A stretch of 64,000 nucleotides of DNA. Source: Bedellia somnulentella. Taxonomy: Eukaryota > Arthropoda > Insecta > Lepidoptera > Bedelliidae. A program made the position numbers and the translations under genes. The notes under the pieces are model-generated. The model was not told the DNA's origin and searched no databases. It saw nothing but the letters and a program-made list of their open reading frames with translations. The stretch lies in NCBI GenBank assembly GCA_963576735.1, contig OY755182.1, positions 5,394,001-5,458,000 of the forward strand, read 5' to 3'. Positions 42,630 through 53,747 of the stretch are shown here, piece after piece; position 1 is the stretch's first letter, and every line of letters starts with the position of its first letter.

Positions 42630-42825
42630 GGAGTAGCTAGAGCTTCAGAATTAAAAATCCTTAGCCTCTTTAGTGTCAAAAAAAATATGGTCGGTGATGG
42701 TCTCCATTGCCATCATATCACACTTATAAAACCGCATTACCCAGAGTCACCTCTTAAGACACCTGCTGCGGAAAGATGGATTTATAGAAGGAAGATTTAT
42801 AAGTAGTGTTATTTTAAGCTAAAAT
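42630..42825 (-). mobile_element. SINE-A copy, decayed
   Basis: GAGTAGCTAGAGCTTCAG, GGTCGGTGATGGTCTCC, GAGTCACCTCTTAAGACACC, GTGTTATTTTAAGC. Lies next to the inverted duplication beginning at 42884. Confidence 0.65.
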
Positions 42826-42883
42826 AGCCCTTTACGTCTGTTAACACAGTTCAAAATAATTGAGCTTGCAACGTAAACATTTA

Positions 42884-43290
42884 GACATGAACACAGTATT
42901 ATAAAAATAAAATACAATATATAGTCGCTACTACACAACACGGTACAGAGAGTACGTTTGCAAATACAGTTTTGGTTTGATAAACTTAGACTTACTTGGC
43001 TTAGCACGCAGCTGGTTTACTTGCTATTGCTACCATACTCACTGTACCACGTACCTACATACCTGCATACATAAACTCACGGCCATAAATCCCAAAAAGG
43101 GGTAGCCAGAACTTTGGAGCTAGTAACTCCTCGGTCTCATGTGGATGTTAAATTGAGGACAAGATGATAGAAATATAGTATCGTTGGTGATTGATGAGTC
43201 TCCAAACGCATCGCCCAATAACCACTTAAAGAAGCCACATACCCTTAGTCGCCTCTTAAGACACCCATAGAAAGAATGGGGAATACAGCA
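42884..43290 (-). repeat. inverted duplication, arm 1
   Basis: In reverse this arm reads SINE-A A3 (43290-43053), then GAGTATGGTAGCAATAGCAA, CCTAAGTTTATC-like sequence, CCGTGTTGTGTAGTAG and GTTCATGTCTAAA. The same order occurs on the plus strand at 44913-45320, so the duplicated unit includes a SINE and about 160 bases of non-SINE sequence. Confidence 0.75.
43053..43290 (-). mobile_element. SINE-A copy, A3
   Basis: ATAAACTCACGGCC, CCCAAAAAGGGGTAGCC, GATTGATGAGTCTCC, CCCTTAGTCGCC; the head is shortened. Confidence 0.85.
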
Positions 43291-44912
43291 TTGTATCACA
43301 TTGTGTTATAACACCCATACATGTGTACAGAAATATCAAATAAACACGAAACTATTTTAACTAGTACCAAGATAATTAAAAATGCCAATGCATGTTTTTA
43401 AATAACACATCACGACCTTCATAACATAAACGAATTGATTGATAATGGCGATGATGCGTAGGATTCTCAATTCTCATGACATGTGGACAACAGAATCTGA
43501 TGTTGAATGCTGGAGTAACCCTGACCTTTGGCAGTCGTGAGGTGTTGTCGTGACATCTATATAGCTGGTGAGGGTCATGATAATCAATGTCGGAAGTCCA
43601 AAACATTTGAGCATGCAACGGAAAACACTTAAACGAAATACGATTTTGATATTATTTTTTCGTCACGATTCTAATCATGCCGCTCGATTGAGTAGCGATC
43701 TGTTGAAATTATTGAAATGTCATGGGCTCAGGTTAAGGTAAATATTGCAATTGCGACGGTTTTGGTGTCCTGTAATTGTTGTTTTGGTAGGGTTGACCCT
43801 ATAAATCAACAAACTTGCGTACCTTTATAATAAACTAATTTTAATTTGGTCTGATTTTACGATGTTTTTATACACATAAAACACTTTTCATAGTCGATTC
43901 TTTGTGAAACAAAAATAATAGTTGCAAATGGACCTATTTGATACTTTTATGTATCTACAATTGGCATAATGGTTTCATGTTTGTTCAAATAATGAAAAAT
44001 TTAAAGTTAAACTTAACAACAAAATTTATAGAAACAACAACATTATATAGAAACAAACAGTCCCATAGAAAGGTTGAGGACGCCAGAGGAGTGATCCTTG
44101 ACTTTACCAAGTCATGGTTTGTCAATTACCATCCCATTGTGGCCGGATAGCCGTCGCGTCGCGCATGCGTCGATCCTATCTTGCGCTGTGACAAAAAATA
44201 TTGCCGCTCGCGCCCTTTGTAGTATGCTCTTGGTTTTGAGATTGTTAAGATTTAGCAGTAAATTTCGCTGTTTTTATTAAATGTGTGTGTAGTTGATTAA
44301 ATAATTTTAAATTGTTGTATCTAGACAGAAATATATTATTTAGGTAACTAATTAATTTAATGATATTTACTAAGTTGTTAAACACTTTTACATTTCTTTT
44401 TATTGGCTATGTTTCTGACTGTCAATGTTTTTTATATTTTCTATTTTTCACTTCGCTTAGAACAGAATGAGACTATGGCACAAATAATTCCGGATTTATC
44501 ATTTTTCTTTTTTAAAATAGCAAACGACTTAAAGCAAATACTACAAAGATTTTCACTAATTTCGATTATTACTATTAACAAAATCAGTTTCAAGTAACAT
44601 TGTATTTACTTAAGGGTAAATTAAGAAAGAATAAAATATTTTGTCTTATAATATTCCATATACTACACCAATAGATGTCAAGTAATAGAACGGCTAGACG
44701 CGTGGAGGTGCCTCTGATCTTCATTATAGATTGGCAATAATTATTATAAACGGTTCGACTGTCCAGTCCATTTTGACCACGATTGTCTTCCTCCCACTAT
44801 GTCGCTGTACGATTTTGCTTTGTCATCAGAAGTATTCTATTTGCTTCGGATGTTCTGCTCGTCTATATAGTTAGCTTAAATTTATTTATTTTTATGTTTT
44901 AGTGCCGGCTGA
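43291..44912. other. unassigned stretch with CpG-rich patch
   Basis: 44140-44220 is CpG-rich (GCCGTCGCGTCGCGCATGCG, GCCGCTCGCGCCC). A non-ATG 80-codon frame at 43376-43618 (-) was not assignable. Confidence 0.4.
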
Positions 44913-45162
44913 GCCGTGTAGTACCGGCTCAGAATGTCACTACCCCTTTCTACCCACGGGCGTCGTAAGAGGCAACTGAGGTTATGGGGCTTTTTTAAGT
45001 GGTTTTTGGGTGATGCGGTTGGAGACCCATTACTAACGATACTTTATTTCTACCATCTTGTCCCCTATCAACTTCCAAATGTGGCTTAGGTGATACTAGA
45101 TTAAAAGTTCTGGTTACCCCTTTTTGGGATTTATGGCCTTGAGTATATATATGTATTTATGT
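44913..45162 (+). mobile_element. SINE-A copy, A3, full length
   Basis: GCCGTGTAGTACCGGCTCAG, CCCACGGGCGTCGTAAG, TACCATCTTGTCCCC, CCCCTTTTTGGGATTTATGG. Just upstream, GTGCCGGCTGA (44902-44912) repeats part of the head. Confidence 0.92.
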
Positions 45163-45320
45163 GGTAAAATGAGTATGGTTGCAACAGCAAGTAAACTGGC
45201 TGGGTGATAAGCTACGTATGCCTAAGTTTATCTAAGTAAAACTTTATTTGCCATCGTACTCTATCTACCGTGTTGTGTAGTAGTGACTATATTTATATAC
45301 TCCTATGTTCATGTTTAAAT
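44913..45320 (+). repeat. inverted duplication, arm 2
   Basis: SINE-A A3 (44913-45162), then GAGTATGGTTGCAACAGCAA, CTAAGTTTATCTAAG, CCGTGTTGTGTAGTAG, GTTCATGTTTAAA. Partner of 42884-43290; it ends about 35 bases before the ATG of the ORF at 45357. Confidence 0.75.
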
Positions 45321-45356
45321 AGTTTTTGCTTAAAAAATCTAAGTCAATCAAAAGAC

Positions 45357-45644
45357 ATGGATGGAGATTTCTTGCATGTTCGCGTTCACGGAGGTGACAA
45401 AACTAAGAAGATGTATTCTTACGTCTGCAAAGTGTTGGCTCATGATGATGATTTGGATGAACTTTGGGTAATGTTTGCAAAGATTGTGGGTAAAGATGCG
45501 CAAACATTTAGATTAGAAAAGGCCGATGTATATTCAGTACCCTATGAAGACATTATCAAAATTCTAGCAGCTCCTGTTGAAGAAAGGAGGGGAAACAGAA
45601 TGCTGTACAAGTTTGAATCTCCAGTCGATGTTTTTGAAAAATAA
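45357..45644 (+). CDS. 95-aa ORF of unknown function, protein-like
   Basis: The ATG at 45357 is in the context AGACATGG; stop TAA at 45642-45644; an AATAAA hexamer overlaps the stop (45640-45645). The peptide begins MDGDFLHVRVHGGDKTKKMY, contains SYVCKVLAHDDD, DELWVMFAKIVG and VYSVPYEDIIKILAAP, and ends ESPVDVFEK. It is balanced and charged, unlike the Lys/Asn/Ile/Phe-rich translations of chance frames here. The order YVxKVL..LxVMF..V.YEDIIxIL.xP..R.G resembles the C-terminal segment of several transposon-associated proteins of insects, but the likeness is loose and I do not name a family. It could be a lone terminal exon, a processed copy, or a remnant carried by a repeat. An inverted-duplication arm ends shortly upstream. 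Confidence 0.45.
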   Translation: MDGDFLHVRVHGGDKTKKMYSYVCKVLAHDDDLDELWVMFAKIVGKDAQTFRLEKADVYSVPYEDIIKILAAPVEERRGNRMLYKFESPVDVFEK

Positions 45645-45649
45645 ATATG

Positions 45650-47214
45650 ATTTATTTCTTAACTATACTTAACGAGAAACCTGAAATAGATCTCACTATC
45701 TTAATTTTTATCTCAATGTGTGAAATGTTTGTTGTTCAATGTTTAAGTCTGTTGATTGTTTATAGGTTACCTACTACTCTTGTTGTATTTTGGTAAGTGT
45801 TGTATTTGGAGTTACCAAAATGTCTTTGGAGTTACTTTTTGTCCCCAGTTTTTATCTTTTGTTTTCCTTAATATATCAACAAAATAATATATATTGTTAT
45901 AACTTTTACTGTGAAAAGAATGAGCACTTTTAAATTTTGTGGAAACCACTGCTCACCGCCACTTTAAATAGACATCTTCATAGTTTTTTGCAAAAAAATG
46001 TTATTCATTTTGACATGCGGTAACTAAAGTGACATCTACCTTTCTTTTTAAAATTATTATTAAAAGAAACTTAAAAGACTGATTACAAAAGTTAATTGTT
46101 TAATTAGTCATAAGTAGTTTATTCAATAAATAATATTTAAAAACTTTTCAATCATGTTTTATTATAAAGAAAACAGTTGGTAACGCAAGAGACTCAAATT
46201 GTGACCTAAGGTAAAATTTTATCAAATTAATCGATAGTCCATAATCCTAGGTCACGCCCCTTTTGCAATTCAATAGTTTAATAGTTTTTATACAAAAATC
46301 TTTAACAGTTTAGGGAAAAAGTTAATATTTTTTATTTCATGAAAAATGTTAACCCACCCATGAAATTGTCTGCTTAAAAGTTGATTGACCCATCTAAGTC
46401 ATATTGTATAATGCAGGGATTTTCGTTGCAGTACACAAGACCACAAATGAAAAATCATTCAGAAGATTAGACGAAGAAAATCAAACTAAACAGTGGTTGA
46501 ACTTCCAATCACTAAAATTTGCACTACTGTTGATTCTACCTCGATACCGCGACCTTGAACTGTTGGGTCAACTCATGACCTTATTGACGCAATAAGATAA
46601 ATTCATTATTCATCATACGCGGATTCAAATCAACTTATGCGGAATCATTAGCAATGATAGCCATTTTAATTTATCAATAGAATTCGATAAATATACAACC
46701 TTTCATTACATCTTCAAGCGGCTACCTAAAAATCTAATCAAGAGAGCATTAACGATGACGATTCAAATAAAATATTATTGTCAATTCTATTTTCACCATA
46801 AACTTCACATCTTCTCATCTTCACTATATTTCTATGATCTGCTTTTACATCCAGGTTTTGTATATGTGAAATTCCTAATCGTAAACTTTGAAAAACCATT
46901 AAACTATTGGAAGTCTCAAGACATCTGTCATTTTTATGAGTGGCATGAATAGTAAATGGCTTGACGTGTATGAAAGGAGGGTACATTGGTTGGTATATCA
47001 GTGGCACGATCTTATCTCGTATATAATTCAATAGGACTGTCACTGGCTATGATTACGTTGGTTGCAAGTCGTGAGTTGACCTCACCGTTTGCTGTTTCTT
47101 GGTATTCGAGCTATCTCATTTGGATGTCCGGGTGTGTTTAAACTTTTCCTCTAAGTATTTTAATTTTTAATATGGGTTGTGGTAAGAAAATTAAACTCGT
47201 CTATAACATTAAAC
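45650..47214. other. 1.6 kb without recognised elements
   Basis: AT-rich. A 101-codon frame (46738-47043, -) starts MTVLLNYIRDKIVPLIYQ; nothing recognisable. Confidence 0.5.
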
Positions 47215-47227
47215 ATTTAACATTACA

Positions 47228-47363
47228 TAATTTAAATCTTTTTGTTCATGAAAACCTCATGTAGGGATTATTACTAATAAATAAAGAATAAATAAAGGAA
47301 AGAAAAATTTCTTTTTTCCCCGCCTGTGTCGAAATTTTTCTTTCCTTTATTTATTCTTTATTT
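47228..47363. mobile_element. FB-E foldback, 13-bp TSD
   Basis: Reverse arm TTTAAATCTTTTTGTTCATG to AATAAAGGAAAGAAAAATTT, centre TTTTTTCCCCGC, forward arm CCTGTGTCGAAATTTTTC to TTTATTTATTC. ATTTAACATTACA is duplicated at 47215-47227 and 47364-47376. The tRNA-like part is nearly absent, as in 11400-11523. Confidence 0.9.
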
Positions 47364-47376
47364 ATTTAACATTACA

Positions 47377-48283
47377 GTTTTAATCGATTAAGCTAATAAT
47401 TCGTTAATCAGACGTCCATCTTTTTTACTTTTACGAGTATAATAAGGAATGGTTTTTATCTTTGATAATTTTTTCTTGTAAGAAGAATCCTGGAACAAAT
47501 TGAAACGTAAGTAAAAGTTATTTCACAATAAGAAATATACAATTGGTATAGGTAAACAATGATCGAAGCAACCTTAAATATTAAAAAGATGACACTCTCC
47601 GAGCAAACTGGAGCGTTCCACTAGTCACTCCATAATTTAGTATGACCAGTTGTTCGTTACAATTCGAGTTTCGCTCGGTGTCGCGTCCGTACGCAAATCA
47701 CACGTATTTGGTTCTCATCATTTACATAATAACATGTTGTTTTGAGTAAATCTAATTTTCGGCTGCCCCAGGGCTTACCGTTTCCCCTTGAAATTGTCGG
47801 CTTGGCGTTTTCAATGCCGAAACGCATAGATTTTTAATTCGATAACGGGCGTATGGTGTTGTCTTACTGTTTTTGACCAAGTTCGTCTATTATTACTGGC
47901 ATTACAGTAATTTGATTGTGTTTTGATGTCCGGAATCAAGTCGGAATTGTGTGACTGTTGGTATTTTTGGAGTACACTATCATTAGGGTGATATTGTTGT
48001 TGGATGGTGCTCTTGTTTTTGATATCACTTAATCAATGTTTTCATCTATTGGATTTATCTGGGAAGGAATAGTTCTCAGGACATTATACGTAACTCGTGA
48101 TAAGTGTGTGTTCACCACACCGTATACATACATAGTTATACCATAGATAGTTTTTCCTAAATAAAAGCAAAAATTTTCTATTCATTACAATTGGTGTAAG
48201 AAATTGCTATGGAGGATGCAAGTGTATGTACCAAATGCACTATCCAATTCGATAAACTGATTAAAAATAAATAATTTTCATAC
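47377..48283. other. unassigned stretch
   Basis: A CpG-containing spot at about 47675-47700 (CGGTGTCGCGTCCGTACG). No repeats recognised. Confidence 0.5.
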
Positions 48284-48295
48284 ACTTCCAAGTTT

Positions 48296-48453
48296 CACGG
48301 CGATAGGCCTGCCCCCTATCACGTGAGTACACTGTCCATGCAAAACGTGGGTACTCTGAACGCCAGGTGACAATGCCACATGATGTTCAGAAGTATTAGT
48401 ACTTCTGCCCACCCCTTCAGGGATATTCGGCGTGAACGTTTATGATTATGATT
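48296..48453 (+). mobile_element. SINE-B copy, 5'-truncated, 12-bp TSD
   Basis: Starts CACGGCGATAGGCC, ends GATATTCGGCGTGAACG with TTATGATTATG tail. ACTTCCAAGTTT at 48284-48295 and ACTTCCCAGTTT at 48454-48465 differ by one base. Confidence 0.9.
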
Positions 48454-48465
48454 ACTTCCCAGTTT

Positions 48466-48950
48466 AGACAGTGTTTTGATTAAAAAGAAATAAAAAATCT
48501 TCGTACATACGACGTAACAAAATCACGATGACTATTTAAATATTTGAGTAATTCCGTTCGTAGTACACAATCTATCGCAAGAGCTATTACAAGCGAAGCA
48601 TGTGAGTCAAAGTGTCGAAATACCGCCTTTCATTTGGACCAGTCATTAACAGTTTTGTCCGTAACGGTGCCGTATTAACGACACTCGATGCTATTAAATC
48701 TTTGCGCTTCGACGATTTTTGGTACGGGGCCCCTAACATGTGCTTTATACTGGACATTGCAATTCGTTCGATAGATTCGAAATTTATTTTTGGTACAAAT
48801 GAAATGGTATTATTGTAGATGTCATGTACGGATCATAATTTTGCATGTTGGTGCAAGGGTTAATATTTAACCCCAAAAGTTAAAAAAAAAATTGGTCGTC
48901 CAGAGCCAAATATATATAAAAAAGTCATAGATGTTCAAAAACAGAAAAGT
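48466..48950. other. unassigned stretch
   Basis: A 68-codon non-ATG frame at 48612-48818; nothing recognisable. Confidence 0.5.
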
Positions 48951-49197
48951 TACATACCTACATATACTCACGGCTATAAATCCCTTAACGGGGTAGCCAG
49001 AGCTTTGGAATGAGAAATTCCTAAGCTACTTTTGGAAGTTGATGGGGAAAAGATAGTAATAATGAATGTTTTTGGTAACGGGTCTCCAACCACATCGCCC
49101 AAAAATCACTTAAAAAGCCCCTATACCCTTAGTCGCCTCTTAATATCACCCACGGGTAGAAATGGGGTAGTGTTATTCTAAGCCGACAGTACACGGC
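48951..49197 (-). mobile_element. SINE-A copy, subfamily A2, full length
   Basis: TACATATACTCACGGC, CCCTTAACGGGGTAGCC, CACGGGTAGAAATGGGG, head GCCGTGTACTGTCGG in sense. Confidence 0.92.
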
Positions 49198-50565
49198 AAA
49201 ATTCTAATTCCTGCTTACTCAAATAGTAATAATGGCAAGAGTATCATGAGTGTATGTAGAGCGTTCATATGATTTTAAAAATCCGAACAACCAATTTATT
49301 CATGAACAACAGCTTCTATTCTTATATACTTACTTACTTTAAAATCATATCCCTATCATCAATATACGGAACAGTATACAGCATTATCGAGTTTCCTAAT
49401 CTGAATCACATGGTAGTGGTACAAGTTTGATGTCTGCTGTATTAGTTTTTTAGCCCGTCTTATTGTCTCTATGTGTAGCGGTGTAACTGGACTGTGAATG
49501 AAGCACATTCGTTACTGTCGCTTGCTGCTGAGGACATATATACCACTTCACGGTAGCATAGTTCCACTTTTAAGTTACTTAAGCTATGTACAAATGTATA
49601 CTCAATATCAGAAGTTACTTGAATATGATCTGTTTAGGGATAGTGATAAAAAACTGTGTTTAAGAATATTTTAAGTTGTTTAAGAGTATTTTAAGCGAGT
49701 TGCTTGATAATTTTAGTTGTCTTGATTTCGTTTTGTTTTATTTAGAGTTGAACAGATAAGTAGAGAAATTCAGTTTACGTAGAAAATTTTGTTAGAATTA
49801 TATATACTCGTAGGTAGACGACGTATTCCCTACATCTTTGGTGTGCACCGGCCTCATAACGAGTTGTCAATTTAAATGTACTTCTATTACTAAAACACGG
49901 TGCAATAGATTCTCTTACTAAACTTTAGAATTATATTACCAAATATTTACATATGTATATATGTACATATGTATGTATGTACAGTTTTGGTTTTTTGTTG
50001 CTTCTTCTTCACGACTGTACCACAATAGTAAGTCACGGAACATTACCGTTTTCGTGAATTTGCATTTGTAACCGAACTGGTTGGGTAACACTTATACTTG
50101 AGTAACAACGATTTAGAATTATCTGGTAATATATCTTAATGATACTAATTATTTTGTCTTGGTGAAATTTACAAGGTTTTATCTGTAGGAAGTCGAGGCT
50201 GCAATTCCAAACTAGATTATGTGACGATGAATCTGTTTATCATATAAACAATATTATACCGACCGATAGACAGATAGAGGGACGATAGAAATACAATGTG
50301 AATTGCAGTTGTTTTGTGCGTAGGATCACATTGCCTTTAAAATCCAAACGGTAGTTCGTATGTACGTATCAAAAAAAGGGGTAAACTAAATATTTTTTTG
50401 AGGTAATATAAATTCTAGTATTCTTTAAGTAAGCAATGTTTTGTTTCAAGTCCATTTTAATATTTTATGTTCACTGCGATATATTTTAATGAGATAATTG
50501 ATGAATTTCAATTGGTTACAAATATTTCAATGTGTGAGCGAGTATAAAATAAGGAAATAACACTC
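49198..50565. other. 1.4 kb without recognised elements
   Basis: Contains an ATGT-type repeat near 49950-49982 without a detectable SINE-A body. Nothing else. Confidence 0.5.
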
Positions 50566-50764
50566 TCGTAAGAGGTAAAAAGCGTATGGGGTTTTTTTAA
50601 GTGTTTTGGGCGATGTGGTTGGAAACCCATCACCAACGATACTTTATTTCAACCATCTTGTCCCTTTCAACTTCCTAATGTGGCTGAGGAGTTTCCAGCT
50701 TTGAAGCTCTGGCTACACCTTTTTAGGATTTATGTCCGTGAGTATATGTACGAGTTTGTATGTA
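50566..50764 (+). mobile_element. SINE-A copy, A3, 5'-truncated
   Basis: TCGTAAGAGGTAAAAAGC, ACGATACTTTATTTCAACC, GGATTTATGTCCGTGAGTAT. Confidence 0.88.
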
Positions 50765-53014
50765 TCTAAAATAATCTTGATGCCTGCACAAAAGTCAACA
50801 AACATCAAATAATTTAGAAATATATTTTTATAAAAAGGTCATTTATAAATGTTTAAATAAGATTAAAATAAAATACGACAATTTGTGAGGAAATAAGGTT
50901 TAGTTTAGATTTATTTATTTATTTATTTAATTTTAAATATAAGGCATGCACACAGTACAACATCATAATAATTATATTTTCCAAAAGACATAATTTTTTG
51001 CTCAGATGCAGTACCAAAACGTAGTTTACGCTTATATTTTTGGCTTGAACAGGGTCAACCAAATATCTTTCATATTCTAGTTCAATCACCTGAAAGTTAT
51101 TATTATGCAACCATATTTAGATCGAAACCATAAGGATGAGTTCAGTATTTATACATTAAAATACCAAGTGAAAAAGCGACAATCAACTAAAATTGCTATA
51201 TCTTGACGACAAAATAAAAATTGAAGCTAAATAACAGTTTTCATCAGTCGTATCTATTGAACGACGTCAATTTGGCCGGCTCCAATTAATAGCCCGGTTT
51301 CAAGCTGGATTCGTATCTTCAACAATTAGATATGGCAATAGAACTATCTGAATTTGGTTTCTACAATTTAGCCGAACTTTGGTGGGTGTGGTCCAAGTTT
51401 TAAAAAAGGTTTTTATTTTTTTGTTGAGATCATAGGAAGGAAATAAATGAAAGCAAATGAAGTTCAAAACTAAAAAGATAGTATTGCAGTGAAGAGATAG
51501 TGTATTTAAAGGTATAAATAAACTGAAAAATTACTGATTTGACGTGTTTATTTAAAATTCTAAAAATATAGACTTAATTTGTGATTATACAACTGTTTTT
51601 TTTTTGTATATACATTTAGTATATATTTATAGGTTATTTGAAAATCTTAAGCCAACTTCCAGGTAGCGCAAACGAAAAGTAAAACACTATGGCTCACCTT
51701 TATTCATAATATCTAATCCCAAACTAAACACTAAACAAATTACTAATTAAGAATGACTCGTCTAAATACCGTAAGCAACAAAAAACACATTACCACAACT
51801 AAGTGCCAAATTAAAACAAACCTTGGCAGGCAACCGACGACTTTTACTATTTAAAAGCATCTACTTTATTGACATGATTAAACCTAATGTACTTTAAACA
51901 GTGTTTAACAAACTATTAATTTTTTCCATCGACATTGCTGTGACTTGAACTCGACGTGAAAAAACATACCGAATAAGTCACGCATGGTCATCAACGGTCG
52001 TCGCTATTTCGATATCCATATCGTATATAGTAGATAATCATTAATTGATGCGCCCGATGACATTTTACCAGCGCATACGCACACGTAAGCGGCGGCGCCT
52101 TTGATCCAGGCGGCCATTTTGTCGCGTCACGTCAAAGAAACCGAAGAATCGTTATAATCATTAAATTCGTACGGGAAAACATGCGACACTTGTCTTGTCT
52201 AGTTAAGGTAGTTTTTATATCAACTTGTGTAGAGTAAGCATTGCTATTTTTCTTATAGAGTTTTAGTGAGGGCTATTTTAAAATTATCAACCCCCGGAGC
52301 ATGAAGTTGATGAGAGCGACTTTGTCACGATTTTTGGGACAAACCGTCAGATATATTTTATTGAAAAAAAAAATCTCACTCTCACAAGACTCATGCTGTG
52401 GGGGCTGTTTTAGACTACTTAATGTGTTGTCGTTGTTCTTAAAAATCATATGATATCTGTATTTACTATATTGGTATTCTTTATAAATCGTTTACATGTT
52501 GAAATTTCGGGGTTTTCCAAGTCTACAGTATTGTAATTTTTTGCGTAGTCGTGGAGGGCAAAAGGGTTTACAATTTATCATCAACAACCGTTTATTTTAC
52601 TCTAAATTACCTATAATTGATGCCTGTGTATTATTGATGATTGGTAGAATCATCTAAAAACTAATCTAAAACAAAAATTATTTTAGTCATTGCGATCTCT
52701 ACAAAATAACAACCCCGTTGCTATAGTCGTTGTCCCCACATTTCTTACGCAACACTATACGTTTTAATACCTTTAATTTGTTGAAGAATAAAAACCTTAA
52801 AGCAAACAATCCGGGAACATGCGATGGGATAATTATAATTAATGCATCTGTCAGTGAACTTGTTAATATCCGCCCTCACGCATCCAAGCGTAACCACTGC
52901 GAAAGAAAAACTGAATAGATACTAGGCTAGGATTTTTTAAGTTAAATGTATGTGTAAGAGCGGCTTAGTAAAGCGCAACTTTAATTTCTTACCTTACTTA
53001 TCGTCACTATTAGC
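50765..53014. other. 2.2 kb with a CpG-rich patch
   Basis: 52050-52140 is strongly CpG-rich (ATGCGCCCGATGAC, CGTAAGCGGCGGCGCC, GCGGCCATTTTGTCGCG), the best promoter-like segment in the window. No ORF or splice structure can be tied to it. The rest is AT-rich and unassigned. Confidence 0.45.
52050..52140. promoter_or_regulatory. CpG-rich, promoter-like patch
   Basis: Abrupt CpG enrichment in AT-rich surroundings, with a GGCGGCCATTTTG word like a YY1-type site. Direction unknown. Inference only. Confidence 0.25.
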
Positions 53015-53027
53015 TATAAGTATACTA

Positions 53028-53259
53028 CTAATAAATAAAGGAAAGAAAAAGATCGACACAGGCGGGAATCGAACCCGCGACCTCGGGTGTACGCCCCCGT
53101 ATACGGTATGTATGGTATGGTATGGGGGGTATACGGGGCGTATACCCCAGGTCGCGGGTTCGATTCCCGCCTTTGTCGAAATTTTTCTTTCCTTTCTATA
53201 TTCTTTATTTATTAGTTATAATCATCACATAAGGTTTTCAGGAACAAAAAGATTAAAAT
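53028..53259. mobile_element. FB-E inverted dimer, both arms full, 13-bp TSD
   Basis: Reverse arm with B-box complement (GGGAATCGAACCCGCG), a GC-rich centre at about 53088-53150 (GGTATGGTATGG, GGGGTATACGGGGCG), then forward GGTCGCGGGTTCGATTCCC to CACATAAGGTTTTCAGG and ACAAAAAGATTAAAA. TATAAGTATACTA is duplicated at 53015-53027 and 53260-53272. Both arms keep the outer tail. Confidence 0.93.
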
Positions 53260-53272
53260 TATAAGTATACTA

Positions 53273-53487
53273 TTTGGAAGGTAATGTTAGTAGAGGACGA
53301 CCTCGGAGATTGTGCTCAAAAAGGCCGGCGGCGTCCAAAGTATGAAATATAAAAGAGCATGTATGAAAGGATTGATTGGTGTGAACGAAGCCGTAGAGGT
53401 TAGCCAGGATCTTACAAGATGGCGATCGATAGTCCCTACCTAATCCAATGTGAACTAATGGCGTGAGTATATGTTTGTATGAAAGCA
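53273..53487 (+). mobile_element. LINE-F copy, 3' part
   Basis: Reads GGTAATGTTAGTAGAGGACG (VSRGRPRR), then a small deletion, KNKRACMKG-like codons, and ATCCAATGTGAACTAATGGC with GTGAGTATATGTTTGTATG. It keeps GGA at the codon where the copy at 3481 has TGA. A foldback element inserted right at its 5' junction. Confidence 0.88.
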
Positions 53488-53747
53488 GGTAAACTATATA
53501 ATCGTTACTGGACGATGCCTCAATAATGACAATAGTGAATAAAAAAACGGTAAAGAAGCTCAGGCTTGATTTAAATCTACCCAAAAGAGGTATCAGAGCT
53601 ACTAATTATTTTAAACAGTGCAGTAGAAGTACCTATTTACCTCTACCTCAACTACTTGTCTCTACTTTACCTGAAATTAGTCCCTTTTTATACGTTTGCA
53701 ATTTCAAATGACTAAACATTACCCCATTCTGTGTGTTCCATAAGATT

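Noticed and set aside
43376..43618. 80-codon His/Cys-rich frame on the minus strand as a zinc-binding peptide
   Set aside because: Starts at TTG, histidine and cysteine spacing fits no zinc-finger pattern, and an alternative frame is equally open.
52950..53264. 104-codon frame ending in a basic tract
   Set aside because: It lies across an FB-E inverted dimer, so the open reading comes from the non-coding repeat.
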